DNA of 64,000 nucleotides from Ceratopteris richardii (taxonomy: Eukaryota; Streptophyta; Polypodiopsida; Polypodiales; Pteridaceae): the NCBI GenBank assembly GCA_020310875.1, contig CM035412.1:131708874-131772873 (forward strand). The letters are read 5' to 3'. Numbering within the stretch: the first letter of the stretch is position 1; each line of letters starts with the position of its first letter. The position numbers and the translations under genes are program-made. The notes under the pieces are model-generated. The model was not told the origin of the DNA and did no database searches. It saw only the letters and a list, made by a program, of their open reading frames with translations. This document shows, piece after piece, positions 11,810 to 22,689 of this stretch.

Positions 11810-11831
11810 CTTTATATATTGGAGCCTTATG

Positions 11832-11843
11832 TCTCTGATACCA
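11832..11843 (-). promoter_or_regulatory. COP2 primer-binding site
   Basis: The minus strand TGGTATCAGAGA lies directly against the COP2 LTR inner edge. It matches the initiator tRNA-Met complement in 11 of 12 positions. Confidence 0.8.
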
Positions 11844-12540
11844 TGTAAGAAAGTAGTTACACAAGGGAACACAGGAGCACTAGTAGAGAAGATAAGAGAT
11901 ATAGTATATTTTCACAAACATTATACTAAAGTAAGTACAAAGATGATGGCATTATTCACCATGCGCTTTGAGGATAGAGCTTAAATCATGATCTAGAAAA
12001 CTCTAGATAGAGAGTTACAAGGTAAAGGTGAGCTAGCTCAACTCGATCTTTGGGGTAGTGTAGAGGTAATGTATATATGGGCTAATGGAGGGATCTAGCC
12101 TTCCACGGATGATTATACATGGTTGGAGGAACATGGGCAGCCACGACCCACGTAATGCCCATATGCAGCTTAGGTCAGCTCATCCAAACTAACAAATATG
12201 AATGATTTCTAATTTTGATAGAGAATATTCCATAGAATATTCCCTTTACCATCATGATGGGGGTGCTTCCCTTCAATCTGCACCAGGGGGACCATTGACC
12301 CCCTTGGGATCCCCTAGTCAGGGCTTCTCCCCACTACCTCGGACCCCACATTTGGGGACCCTAGTAACTCCCTTTCCTTACAATACCTTACATGGCTCAA
12401 TTTGACCTTCATCCAACAAGAAAGTTGGGATTCCCATGAATTGGGTAATGCATGCTTGGCTTCTCTGCATGATGGGGGCCTTACAAAATGTGCATTAGTA
12501 CATACAATCATGACAGGTAGACAATGTTCATATTCTAACA
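11844..12540 (-). repeat. COP2 5' LTR (older LTR element hosting COP1)
   Basis: About 697 bp, minus strand TGTTAGAATATGAAC ... CTTTCTTACA, with TG..CA ends and a tRNA-Met primer site immediately inside. The interior was interrupted by COP1 only 30 bp from the LTR, and should resume left of 5961, where no coding similarity is seen. No second LTR was found in the window. It is placed with copia because of the primer type, but this is inference. Confidence 0.7.
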
Positions 12541-12749
12541 CTTAAGTCTTGTATGTGCCCTATCATGTTATTCCTTATGTGTTGGGATAGAATGAATATA
12601 GCTTTCCTTTCCCTTTCTACCCATTCATTAAATGAACTAACTTGTCCTTCAAGTGGTGGATCATGCATATGGGGTTTTGAATTTGTGCCACTCACTAATC
12701 TTTACAATCCTTTCACTATAAGGTAGTTACTATTGGAAAACAATTTCAG

Positions 12750-13812
12750 AATCCATATAGGGGGGAGGGGGGTCAACAACCTTCTCAAACCCCAAAGGTT
12801 ACACTTCATAAAATTAAACAGAAAGTTTTTGAACTTACACCACCACCATCTATAGCTCCATCTTCCTCAATTTCTTCATTATCTCTTGATGTACCACCTT
12901 ACAAAGTTGGAGAAACTTCTCGAGCTCCTAATGAAAGAGTTGTATATGAGCCAAAGTTTTCACCAATATTTCAAAATCTTCAAAAATGATATGTAAAAAC
13001 CCTATGGGATAGTGGGATTAAGCCATTTAAAGGAAGAACTAGAAGTCAAAAAGATTAGATAGATCAAGAAAATTATGGACAACATTTTGAAATTAACAAT
13101 ATTCTTGCACCAACTTTAGTCAAAGACAAACTTGCTAGTGTCAAAGATGCATTACAACGTCTTGTTTTGAAGAAAGAAATGCAAGAGAAGATTGATTCTA
13201 TACATAAGAATCAAACTTGGAAGTTATGTGAGTTACCAAAAGGTAAGAAAGCAACTGGTTTCAAGTGTATCTCCAATATCAAAAGAAAAGAAGATGGTAC
13301 AATTGATAGGTAAAAAGCCACACTTGTAGTCAAAGGTTATGCACAAAATAAAGGAATTGATTGTGATGAAACATTTACACCTACTTCTAGAATAACCATA
13401 GTCAGAATAATACATTCACTTGCTACATTTTTTTATTTGAAAGTATACTAGTTAGATATCAAAACAACTATTCTAAATGGTTATCTACATGAAGATGTCT
13501 GCATTTAGCAACCAGAAGGTTTTGAAGAAGTAGGTATAGAACACTTAGTATGAAAACTTATCAAACACTTTATGGTTTGAAGTAGACACCGAGAGCTTGA
13601 TATGAAAAGATACATTTGTACCTATTATCCATTGGCTTTGAAAATTGAGTTGTAGCCCCAACTCTCTATATTAAGGTAGAGTTAGATGTCTTGATTATAA
13701 TCATTATTATGTGTAAACTATGATCATGACAGGTCCCAAGGATTCATATCTTTAGTTCTTTAAGTCACAGATCAAGCATACATTGGATGTTAAGGACCTT
13801 TGGATACTACAT
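12750..13812 (+). pseudogene. pol: COP3 integrase-RT linker and RT N-half, heavily mutated
   Basis: Plus-strand copia remnant. It holds a Pro/Ser-rich linker (TPPPSIAPSSS), then KNQTWKLCELPKGKKA, KCISNIKRKEDGTIDR, VVKGYAQNKGID and DETFTP. After these come the degenerate LDIKTTILNGYLHEDV and TLYGLK*TPRA*YEKI. The YVDD site is lost (YV*T near 13708-13719). Many in-frame stops show great age. The frame runs to KDLWILH, where COP4 cuts it at 13812; it resumes at 24861 with HYYLAIEIKF. Bases 12541-12749 hold nothing recognisable. Confidence 0.8.
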
Positions 13813-14886
13813 TGTGAAGAGGTGATGGGATATATGCAGAAATGAGTGGATCTTTGCAACATCTTGCTCTACACCAGCCAATATACCTTTAGGGATGACT
13901 AATGTATTTCGTAGGATTTCAAAATACGCATAAGTTGTAACCAAGTCCTTTGGAACATTATTGCCAAATTATGCATCAAAACAAATCACTTATACTTCAC
14001 AAGATTTGAAGAAACCTTCTATTTTTGGAGGTGAAAGTCATAGAAAAATGCTCAAAACTCACGAATTGCTATGAATTGACTAAAAAGGTTTTGCATGCAT
14101 CTAATTGAAGTGTATAGATAACCAAAGCAAGTTATCTTATGAATTTAGCTAGACCATATAGAGAATGAGTTTAGCAAGTCTCGGGGGTCACCATGACTTT
14201 GCAAGAACAAGATGAAGTGCAGAAAAAATCACCTTCAAACATTCATAACTTGATATCTATTGATCTAATGAGAATTCATATGTAGATACATAACACTCTT
14301 ATCTAATTGATCCAAGTAAAATTTTTGAAATAGATACTCACATAGAGAGAAATAGATCAATTAAGTTCACTAAGTACTTAAAGTCAAATAAGTTCACTTT
14401 GTACTTCAAGGTATTGTAGCAACAAGCACAGAGTGAATAATCCAGATGTATAAATCATGATATGTATCAATATTCCACATACAACACAAGGGAACTATGG
14501 AGGACTACTCCTTCATTAAGTTATCACTATGTATGCTCAAAGATTTGGCTCAATCTCTTAGGAAAAGGCTTCATATCTTGCGCCTAAGAAGTGGATGTAT
14601 TTATACATGAATTTGAGTTTGAATATGGTGATTCACTCACCTAAAAGTGATCCTAGAATTTAGGGATGATTTAAATTTGATTCCCGACTAAAAAAGTCAT
14701 GGAATTTGGCTTCCTCAATCTAGAGATTCCTCTTCTACTTTTAGCTTTTACAAGTAACCAAGCTATGTGTTTTACTCTTGGAAGTTTTACAAACATGTCG
14801 TCACATGAACAAATTTGTGTGAGTTAAATTATGAGAATATTCCATGAGCTAAGCCAAAGTTTTTAGGCTTGCTTGTTGCATCAACA
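13813..14886 (-). repeat. COP4 3' LTR
   Basis: About 1,074 bp, minus strand TGTTGATGCAACAAGC ... CACA. It is alignable by eye with the COP14 LTR (51746-52794) at both ends, and its outer part is nearly repeated at 24664-24858. The polypurine stretch inside it (14887-14903) is degenerate (GCTTAGGGTGGC). Confidence 0.85.
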
Positions 14887-14957
14887 GCCACCCTAAGCCT
14901 AAGAAGCTTGAGTCTTGAATCCTTCAGAATCTTTTGCAATCCAATCATTGATTTGAA

Positions 14958-15688
14958 TCAATTTATCTTGATTCCATCCAAATCCTTTGTCATCAGAATT
15001 GCACATTGTTGATGATTTGACACATAACATAATTGAATCTCCTTACTTGTAATATTTTCCCTCACATAATGATAATGCACTTCTATGTGTTTAGTCCTAG
15101 CATGATAGATTGGGTTAGAAGCAAGATGCAATGAATTGATATTATCCCCAAAGATATGAAGATTAGATGCCTTAAGACCTAAATCAAAGTATAAGGTCTT
15201 AATCCACATTGCTTCCTGAGTTGAATTTGCAAGTTCTCTATATTCAGCCTCTATTGATGACAGAGCAACACCAAGTTGCTTCTTTGAAGACCATGAAATG
15301 AATTTTGTACATGCAAAGGGGAGGTATCCAAATGTACTTCTCCTATCACCTTTAGAGCCTACCCAATCGACATCAAAGAATAGCTTGATGTCTATATCAA
15401 ATATGTAAGGACAATACAAACCTTCATTGACAGTTTCCTTGAGATATTTGAGGATCCTTTTTGCTGCTTCCATTGAGGTTTACTTGGAGTTTGCACGAAC
15501 TAGCTTAGGACACTTACTCCATAGCAAATGTCCACTCTAATTAGTGTAGCATAATTCAAACTACCAACTAGACTCTGATATCTAGTTACATATTCAATTT
15601 GCACACCTTCATGAGCACCTGACTTAAGGTTCATCTCCATAGGAGTTCCTTCAACCTTTGAATTTTCCATTTTGAATTTGAAAAGCAT
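14958..15688 (-). pseudogene. pol: COP4 RNase H and RT C-terminal part
   Basis: RNase H frame of 171 residues: DVDWVGSKGDRRST, SSKKQLGVALSSIEAEY, IFGDNINSLHLASNP and HARTKHIEVHYHYVRE, with the acidic residues present. A frame break near 15474-15500 separates it from the connection region (MENSKVEGTPMEMN, YQSLVGSLNYAT). The YVDD motif itself is at 15863-15852, just left of a foreign insert. Confidence 0.82.
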
Positions 15689-15875
15689 TTCCTTTATGTA
15701 CTTCCTCTAATTAAGGTACATACCTTTTAATGTGTATATTACTTGGAATCCTAGGAAGTATGAGTAGTCCCAGATCACTAATTTTGAACTCCTCTTTCAT
15801 CTAAATCTTGATCTTCCTAATTCCTTCATCAACATTACCTATTATTATAGTATCATCAACATATACACAAAGGTA

Positions 15876-16109
15876 ATAATCCTAGCCCTAACCGTACATA
15901 AACTCCGCCTAAAACTAATGATGATCTAACCACGAGTCGGAGGCTGGCTCGCTGCTAACTCCGAAAACTTAACGTTTTCTACACGAAAACTGAACGTATT
16001 AGCTTCGATTCACCAAAAACTGAACGTATTAGCTTCGATTCACCCATCAGAGTTTGTTCATCGTTACTGTAGAGAAGAGAAACGATTCTATGGTGACGGG
16101 GATGAGTTG
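15876..16109. other. foreign insert of about 234 bp within COP4 RT
   Basis: COP4 RT coding is continuous with its relatives up to the codons for CVYVDD (right end near 15875) and again from 16110 (FIKRNQD). The intervening sequence is unrelated, visibly richer in G+C and CpG than its surroundings, and contains a 29-bp unit twice (15986-16014 and 16016-16044, AAAACTGAACGTATTAGC...). No terminal inverted repeat or clear target duplication is seen. It could be a captured host fragment or a small mobile insert. Confidence 0.65.
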
Positions 16110-16738
16110 ACATCTTGGTTCCTCTTGATAAAGAGGGAAGGATCTGCTTTGCTCACATTGAATCCCTTATCTTGTAGACATGTAAGTAATTTGTTATTCC
16201 AAGCCCTAGGGGCTTGCTTCAAACCATACAAAGCTTTTCGTAACTTGCATACATATTCAATGCATGATGAATCTTGAGAACCATTAGGTTGAGCCATGTA
16301 TACCTCCTCAGATATCCATCCATTTAGAAAAACATTTTTTACATCCATTTAGTAAGTTTTCCAATCCTTGGAAGCTACAACACTCATAAGTACTATGATG
16401 GTTGACATCTTTGCAATAGGTGAAAATTTTTCATCATAATCAATACTTTGTGTTTGTGCATACCCTTTGGCCACAAGTCTTGTTTTGTTCCTATTTACAG
16501 ATCCATCAGAATTTTTCTTTACCTTGAATATCCATCTTGAGCCTATGATCTTCATAGATGGATTCTTGGGTACTAGTTCCCAAGTTTGATTCTCTTGTAA
16601 AGCATCTATCTCTACCTCCATGGCATTCATCCATTCAAAATTCTTCTTTGCTTCCTCATATGACAGGTTTCTCTTCTCTCTAGTTAACCTTCTAATTGTT
16701 TGTTGAGAGGATTTTGTTGCATCCCTCAACTCTTGCAT
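16110..16738 (-). pseudogene. pol: COP4 RT N-terminal half
   Basis: Copia RT start with the linker NFEWMNAMEVEIDAL, WELVPK, SRWIFKVKKNSDGSVNR, RLVAKGYAQTQSIDYDE, a stop at YQMDVK (near 16348), then KNVFLNGWISEEVYMAQP and CKLRKALYGLKQAPRAW. The catalytic block is separated from these motifs by the insert at 15876-16109. Non-functional. Confidence 0.85.
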
Positions 16739-16779
16739 TTTGGCTTTTTCGTTAGAGTTCCAAGAGTTGAATTCTCTTC

Positions 16780-17752
16780 TTAGAGTCTTCTGATCATCTT
16801 AAGAATCACTTGATGCTTCAAGTGTATGATAAAGTCCTCATCTAGGCCATAAGGTAGTTTGATCATCCTACAATCATCTTCAAACCATGATTTGTTTTCA
16901 TCAAACACAACATCTCTACTTACAATGAAACCTTTGTTGCTTGGATTGGATATCCTATAACCTTTTTGATTAAGGTCATAGCCAATGAAGATGCATTTCT
17001 CTACCTTTGGTTCCAAGTTTCCTTTAATCTATGAAGGTATGTGTGCATATGCTATGCACCCAAATATTTTGCAATTATCAGGACTAGGTCTTTTCCATTC
17101 CAAACCTCCTATGGAGTATTCCATCCAGAGCATTTGATGGAAGTGTATTCATCAAATATGTATTTGTTGATATTGCCTCTTTCCACAAGTAGTTGGGAAG
17201 TTTCTTTTCATTGACCATTGAACTTGTTGCCTCCACAATTGTCCTATTTCTTCTCTTTGCCATTCAATTTTGCTCAGTAGTGTATCTAGTAGTAATTTCT
17301 CTTGTGATCCCTCTCACTTGGAGATAAGAATCAAAGTCATGGGGGAAGTATTCTTCCCCTCCATGTGACCTTATTCTCTTTAGGGTTTTACCTATTTACT
17401 TGTCTACAAGAGCTAAATACTTTTTGGAACATGAAAACACTTCATCTTTATGCTTCATAAAGTATATTGTTATGCTTCATGAAGTATAAATAGTCCATTT
17501 GCCATAATCATCTATGAATGACACATAATACCTTGATCTAGAGATTGAAGGCTCCTTGCTTGGTCCCCATACATCTGTGTGGACTATCTCCAATAGATCT
17601 CCATGTATGTATTCTTTATTGGTGAAGGGTTGCCTGTGTGACTTAGCAAAGTGACAAACACTAAATTTGTAAATCATATATTTTTTTGATATATTTGGTA
17701 GACCAAGAACACTCTGATCCCTATCTATTATTTTGAGATCTCTTTCTCCTAT
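16780..17752 (-). pseudogene. pol: COP4 integrase and pre-integrase, broken
   Basis: The integrase C-terminal motif KCIFIGYDLNQKGYRISNP and SRDVVFDENKSW is open at 17016-16780. The core to the right is in several frames with stops. At 17797-17477 the frame gives DRDQSVLGLPNISKKYM, CHFAKSHRQPF (zinc-finger end with a Cys lost), HGDLLEIVHTDVWGPSKEPS and SRYYVSFIDDYGKWT. The sequence stops matching copia at 17752, where the GYP2 LTR begins. Confidence 0.82.
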
Positions 17753-18114
17753 TGTCAGAAAGAGACTTGAATGATATGTGTGTGACTCACCTCCCATCCA
17801 TATATACCCTCTTGTACTCTAAAAATAGAAATGATGTCCTCTAAAAATAGCAATGAGTTGGAATAGTCTAGTGTGAACATGTGGCCATCATGCAACACTT
17901 ATTCCCATTACTATCCAAGTACTTCCCATTACTACCCATGTAGCTTAGAGTATCCTCTCAGCTTGAGACCTTGGCTAGCTGACCCTTGTCCCTCACACAC
18001 ATGGATTGATCCCTGTGGATCAATGTGGATTGATCCTAATGGATCAATGATCCCTATGGATCAATGATCCATGTGGACCAATCTCGACTGATCCTTATGG
18101 ATCAATGTTTGACA
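17753..18114 (-). repeat. GYP2 3' LTR
   Basis: About 362 bp, minus strand TGTCAAACATTGATCC ... TTTCTGACA. A TATA-like GGGTATATATGG lies at its promoter position (complement of 17798-17811). The first 110 bp of U3 are full of alternating ATTGATCC / GGATCAAT units (18000-18110). Confidence 0.78.
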
Positions 18115-18129
18115 CTCTCTCCCCCTTCT
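18115..18129 (-). promoter_or_regulatory. GYP2 polypurine tract
   Basis: The minus strand AGAAGGGGGAGAGAG abuts the LTR start TGTCAAAC. It is the expected plus-strand primer. Confidence 0.8.
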
Positions 18130-18453
18130 AAAGATCATTGTCCTCAATGATCAATGAGGGAAAGTACTTGCGAATGAGAGCTTCTGATTCCCAACTAGAG
18201 TCAGTAAGTGGTAATCCTCTCTAGGGTATTAGATCCTCTTGGATGACACGATTCCTCAATCGCTTCTATCTCTAATCTAGTATCCTGTTTGGAGAACGAT
18301 CCATGCTATTAGTTTCTTGCAAAGAAACAATACCTTCTATTAGATTATCCTCCCTAGAAATATACTTTTGAAGTTTATTGACATGAAACCTTGGATGCAC
18401 TCTACAATTTGGAGGAAGCTCTAATTAGTAGGCAACTTCACTTAGCTTTTTAA

Positions 18454-19420
18454 CTATCTTCCAAGGTCCGCAAAACCTTGGTGATAGCTTACTGCACTTC
18501 CCCGTGGAGAGTGAGATCTAGTTGGTACGTGAAGAAAGACTCTATCTCCCTCCTCAAAGGATCTAGGAGATCTCTTCCTATCAGTGTACTCTTTAGCCCT
18601 ATCAGCTGCTTGCTGCATCTTGGCTTTAGCTATTTCTAAATTTTCTTGGATGTTTACTAAGAACTCCGAAGCACTATGAAATTTCTTTGGCATGCATATG
18701 GTACTCTGAGCATTGGGATTCATGCCATAGTTCAGCTCAAAAGGTGACATACTAGTCACTTTGTGAGGCCTATTGTTATAAGCAAACTCAACTAGTGGCA
18801 AATAGCTATCCCAATCGGTCTATCTCTCAGACACATATGCCCTCAACATGTTCTAAAATCTACTTGACCTTCTCAGTCTGACCATCTGTTTGAGGATGAT
18901 CATTACTACTCATCTTTAATGACACCTTCAGTTTGTCAAATACAAACTTCCAGAAGTTTCTTGTAAATCTAACATCCCTATCTAATACTATGGATGTTGA
19001 TAACCCATGCAATTTGAAGACATGCTTGATAAACAACTCCACTACCTGTGGAGCTTCTATCATCTCTTGTGTGGGTATGAAATGAGCCATCTTGATCAAT
19101 CTGTCTACCACAACTAGGATAGTATTCTACTTCCTTAGGGTCCGCGGTAACCCAACTATGAAGTCCATGGATTCACTATTCGAGTTATGATCTAGAATCT
19201 GTAAAGGATGCAAAAGACCTGGTGTCTTCACCCTTTCTCCTTTGTTGACTTGACACATAAAGCATTGTTGAACATAAGTGTGGACATCTCTTGCTATCTA
19301 AGCCACCAAAATGTTATTATAAGAAGCTATATTGTCTTGTTAACACCTGGATGTCCTGCACAAGGCACATCATGGTTATTATGCATGACTTTTCTCCTCA
19401 AATACTGAGAATTTGCTATG
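18454..19420 (-). pseudogene. pol: GYP2 integrase
   Basis: Gypsy integrase on the minus strand. The H2C2 zinc region (about 19390-19225) shows NNHDVPCAGHPGVNKT and QQCFMCQVNKGE. The core follows, with the SMDFIVGLP first-Asp block, VVDRLIKMAHFIPT, VLDRDVRFTRNFW (second Asp) and HPQTDGQTEKVK (Glu). The C-terminal part is LVEFAYNNRPH, SPFELNYGMNP and DRVFLHV. Several frame breaks and stops are present (for example near 18802-18860). Confidence 0.85.
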
Positions 19421-19599
19421 CAAACCTTTCCTTAGCGTCTAATTATTCCATTCTCCTATGCGAAATTGGAATACGGAATGGACTTTTTGGCTCTGCTAGG
19501 GGAAGAAACAGCTTGAACTATCATGCCTCCTATAATAGAGTCATCATTGATGGCTTGAGCAAATGTGGATCTTCCACCTGTGCTTCCTTTATCTCTTGA

Positions 19600-20790
19600 A
19601 GCAATGAGCTTTCTAGAACTATAAAGCTCATTTGATACATTATCCATGATAATGCACCAGCAACTATATTGTCTTTTCTCTTCTATATAGGATTTCCATG
19701 TGAAATTCTTGTATGAGCTCAGCCCAACGAGCCTGTGTGCCTCAAAGATTTGGCTGACTACCAAAAAATACTTAAGTGTATGGTGATCTGTGTATACCTT
19801 GAAGTCTAGACCATAAAGATAGTGTCTCTAGAGTTTGAGTGAATACACCACTGCATACAATTCCTATTCATGTACTAGCCAGTTGCACTATGCACTGGTC
19901 AATTTCTTGCTCTCAAAAACTATGGGCCTGCCATCTTGGCTCAAAACTATCTCTATGGCTATGCCACTAGCATTTGTCTCTAACTCAAAGGTTTTTTGTG
20001 GATCCACCACTTTGAGTATAGGAGCCTTTGAAACAACTTATTTCGGAGTATCAAAACTATCTTACTGCTCTTGCTTCCATGCAAATGGAACTTTGCCTTG
20101 AAGCAAGTTTGTCATAGGTGCTACTATCAATGAATATGAAGATATGAGTTTCTGATAGAAACCAAAAAGTCATAAATATGATCATAAGTGCCCCTCATCC
20201 TGAGGAATAGACCAAGATAATATAGTTGAAACCTTCTTGGGATCCATCTTTACCCCATCGGCTAATACCACATGCCCTATATACTCTATCCTCAGAAGAA
20301 ACAATTGAGCCTTCTCAATATTAACTAGTTCTTATGTATATCATGATCTCTTCCTCTAATCTGATGGTAGCCACCTGTAAAATCTATTTTACTAAATACA
20401 ATGGCTCCACCTAGAGCATCTAAAAGATCATCAAAACTGGGCATAGGATATCTATCTAATAGTAATCTTATTGAGTGCTCGATAGTCGATGCACATCCTA
20501 TAAAATCCATGTTTCTTCTTCACTAGAAGAACTGGTGCAGCAAAGGGTGAATAGTTGGATCTAATCCACCCTTTCTATAAATACTCATCCATGACCTTGC
20601 AGACTTCATTCTCCTCTTGCAAACTCATTCAAAATGCTGGCCTAGCAGATGGATTCGCTCTTTGTACCAATTCAATTCTATGCTCTATGTTCTTGCAAGG
20701 AGGTAAACTAGAAGGTAATTCTTTTAGGAACAACCCTTGGAATTATACTCTCACTTTTGCTAAAGTACTGAAGCATTCCAATTAGAGTCT
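19600..20790 (-). pseudogene. pol: GYP2 RT and RNase H, with RT active-site block deleted
   Basis: From 20790 leftward on the minus strand: ELPSSLPPCKNIEHRIEL, a degenerate [40 protein letters not shown] and FSKIDFTGGYHQI. Then sequence jumps near 20325-20310 directly to GHVVLADGVKMDPKKV, so the palm block with the catalytic aspartates is missing. RNase H follows: FELETNASGIAIEIVLSQDG, SKKLT, ELYAVVYSLKL and KVYTDHHTLKYF. In the first of these the catalytic Asp is Asn. Confidence 0.8.
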
Positions 20791-20799
20791 CTATGACTA

Positions 20800-22689
20800 C
20801 ATGAATTCATCATAATACATGATGAATGCACAAAGTAAAGAAAATAAATAAACTTACAATCGACTTTAAGCAACTTGGTAGCATTTACCAATCACGTCTC
20901 TTGGAGATCTAGTTCTCCATGGATCAGTAGTCACCTCCCCTCATGCTCAAACTTGATCACTTTACTTGGTCACTATTTATGATGCTCTATAAAGAAAAAC
21001 ATCAAACTTGCTGCTTAGCTTGTCTTCCATTTGGAACTAACTTTCTTACTTGTAGACCTTGCATTGTTGTACTCCCTACTCGAGACAACCTTGCCTTGTC
21101 TAAGAAATGCAAACCATGCCTTGCTATATAACCTCGTCTTACTCCCTGCTAGGGACTTAGACTATATCCTTTCCTTGTTTACTCTTTGCAAACCTTGCCT
21201 TTCTATATATCTTGGTCACTCTTGAATATTTGACCCATGAACTTGCCTTGCTTGCTCTCTACAAACTTTGCCTTTCTGTGTATCTTGGCCATTCTAGAGT
21301 TCTTGGCCTAAAGACTTGCCTTGCTTGCTTAATGAGATGAGTCCACCTAGGATCTCTATTCTTCATTCTTAGGTAGATAGATAGATGAAACTACCCCATC
21401 TGCTCGTATTACATTGTTATAGAATCAAGATATGATTCCTTAGAAAACTAGAAACTTTAAAGTCTATATCTCAATTCCTAAATTGAGGAAGATCTTACAT
21501 GACTTTTCTTTTACTATTTCTAACTATGGCATTCCAATCAAAATTGATTTGCCCTTTTTATTCCACAAATTTGAACGCTATACTTCTTGTGAAATAAACT
21601 CCTTTGTTCTATTCACATAGAAATGTGCACTAGAACTCATAGCTATGTAATTATAGTAATTACTTATGAACTAGATACTTATTCTATAAGCATCCTAAAC
21701 TTGTAGGTCTTCTTAGTGTTCTCTTCTAAGATGTCAAATTACCTTGAGACCTCTTACCTCTAATTTTCTAACTCATGAGACCTTGGTGAAACTGGCCCTT
21801 GTCTCACTTTGTTCTTTTTGCAAAAGGGCAATTATTTTCACTCAAAAAATTCTCATCTCTTTCTAAATGCATTACTTGACATGTTTCAAATCTTGTATTT
21901 ATTCCTTTTGATAAAAATGCCACTTGCATTCTTCTAGATCGTGGAATCTTTGAGGATGAACTATCCTTTGTTCTAGGTTCTAACTAGGAATCCTAGAATT
22001 CTTAGCTGTGAAACTATTAAGTTCCTCATTCTAATGACCTCAACATTTGCCCTTGTCTTAAGACTGCCCTTGGGCTTATCCTTGTATTAACTTTTCCCAA
22101 ATAGTGATATCTACTAGATATCCACAAGATTATACAATTCTTTGATCAGAATGCTATTATTCATTCATCTTGATCAATATATAGTTTGAATATTCTATGT
22201 ATATTTATAAAAAGTGAGTGGCAACGGAAAAGAAAAAATTACAAGCCTTTGCTCAATGAAACATGAAGAAATAAGAAACTTTTAGTATGTTCTATATGCT
22301 TGCATGCATATGCATACTAATTTTCTGAAAATTTTGGTAGCATAACGACACAATTTTAAAAACCAAAAAAATTAAAACAAGCAATTTTTTTAATAACATT
22401 GTCTACAAATAGATTGAAAAGGGATTACACACCCTTAGAAATTTTGCAATGCCGACAGGCACAATATAACTACAAGTAGACAGAAAGGAGATTTATATTT
22501 TTCTCCTCGCTAACCTACAAGAAAATACTTACATGTCCCTACAAAGAATAATGCATGCACCATACAATACAAATCCTCATCTTAACTATGCATATACTCT
22601 AGGCACTATGCAAAACTTGCATGTCCTATATGAAATATGATGGAAAAAGAGAGAACAATGCATATAAATTGAAAAGGGACTTATCTCGA
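20800..22689. other. unassigned DNA inside COP4 between GYP2 and GYP3
   Basis: No protein, RNA gene or LTR boundary is recognisable on either strand, apart from the tandem array at 21091-21330. The right end (22440-22690) is AT-rich and stops where GYP3 gag begins. It may be residual GYP2 or COP4 leader. Confidence 0.4.
21091..21330. repeat. degenerate 73-bp tandem array
   Basis: Two clear copies of exactly 73 bp (21173-21245 and 21246-21318), each starting CCTTG(T/C)TT(A/G)CTCT and containing TTGCCTTTCT. They are flanked by a weaker copy (21091-21172) and a partial one (21319-21330). Confidence 0.75.

Larger units (their letters stand above)
17753..20800 (-). mobile_element. GYP2: Ty3/gypsy fragment nested in COP4
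   Basis: It has a 3' LTR (17753-18114), a polypurine tract, integrase, RNase H and part of RT, all minus strand and in gypsy order (RT-RH-IN). The 5' end (protease, gag, 5' LTR) is absent right of 20800. The left flank CCTAT is the putative target site; no matching right flank was found. Confidence 0.82.

Noticed and set aside
12202-12541. Frames of 67 and 75 residues on both strands
   Set aside because: They lie inside the COP2 LTR and show no domain.
17753-20800. Endogenous pararetrovirus (caulimovirus-type) instead of gypsy
   Set aside because: An integrase with H2C2 and DDE blocks, an LTR and a polypurine tract are present, and no movement or coat protein motifs are seen; Ty3/gypsy fits.
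21091-21330. CRISPR-like array
   Set aside because: Repeats are directly adjacent without spacers and the genome is a plant; it is a tandem array.
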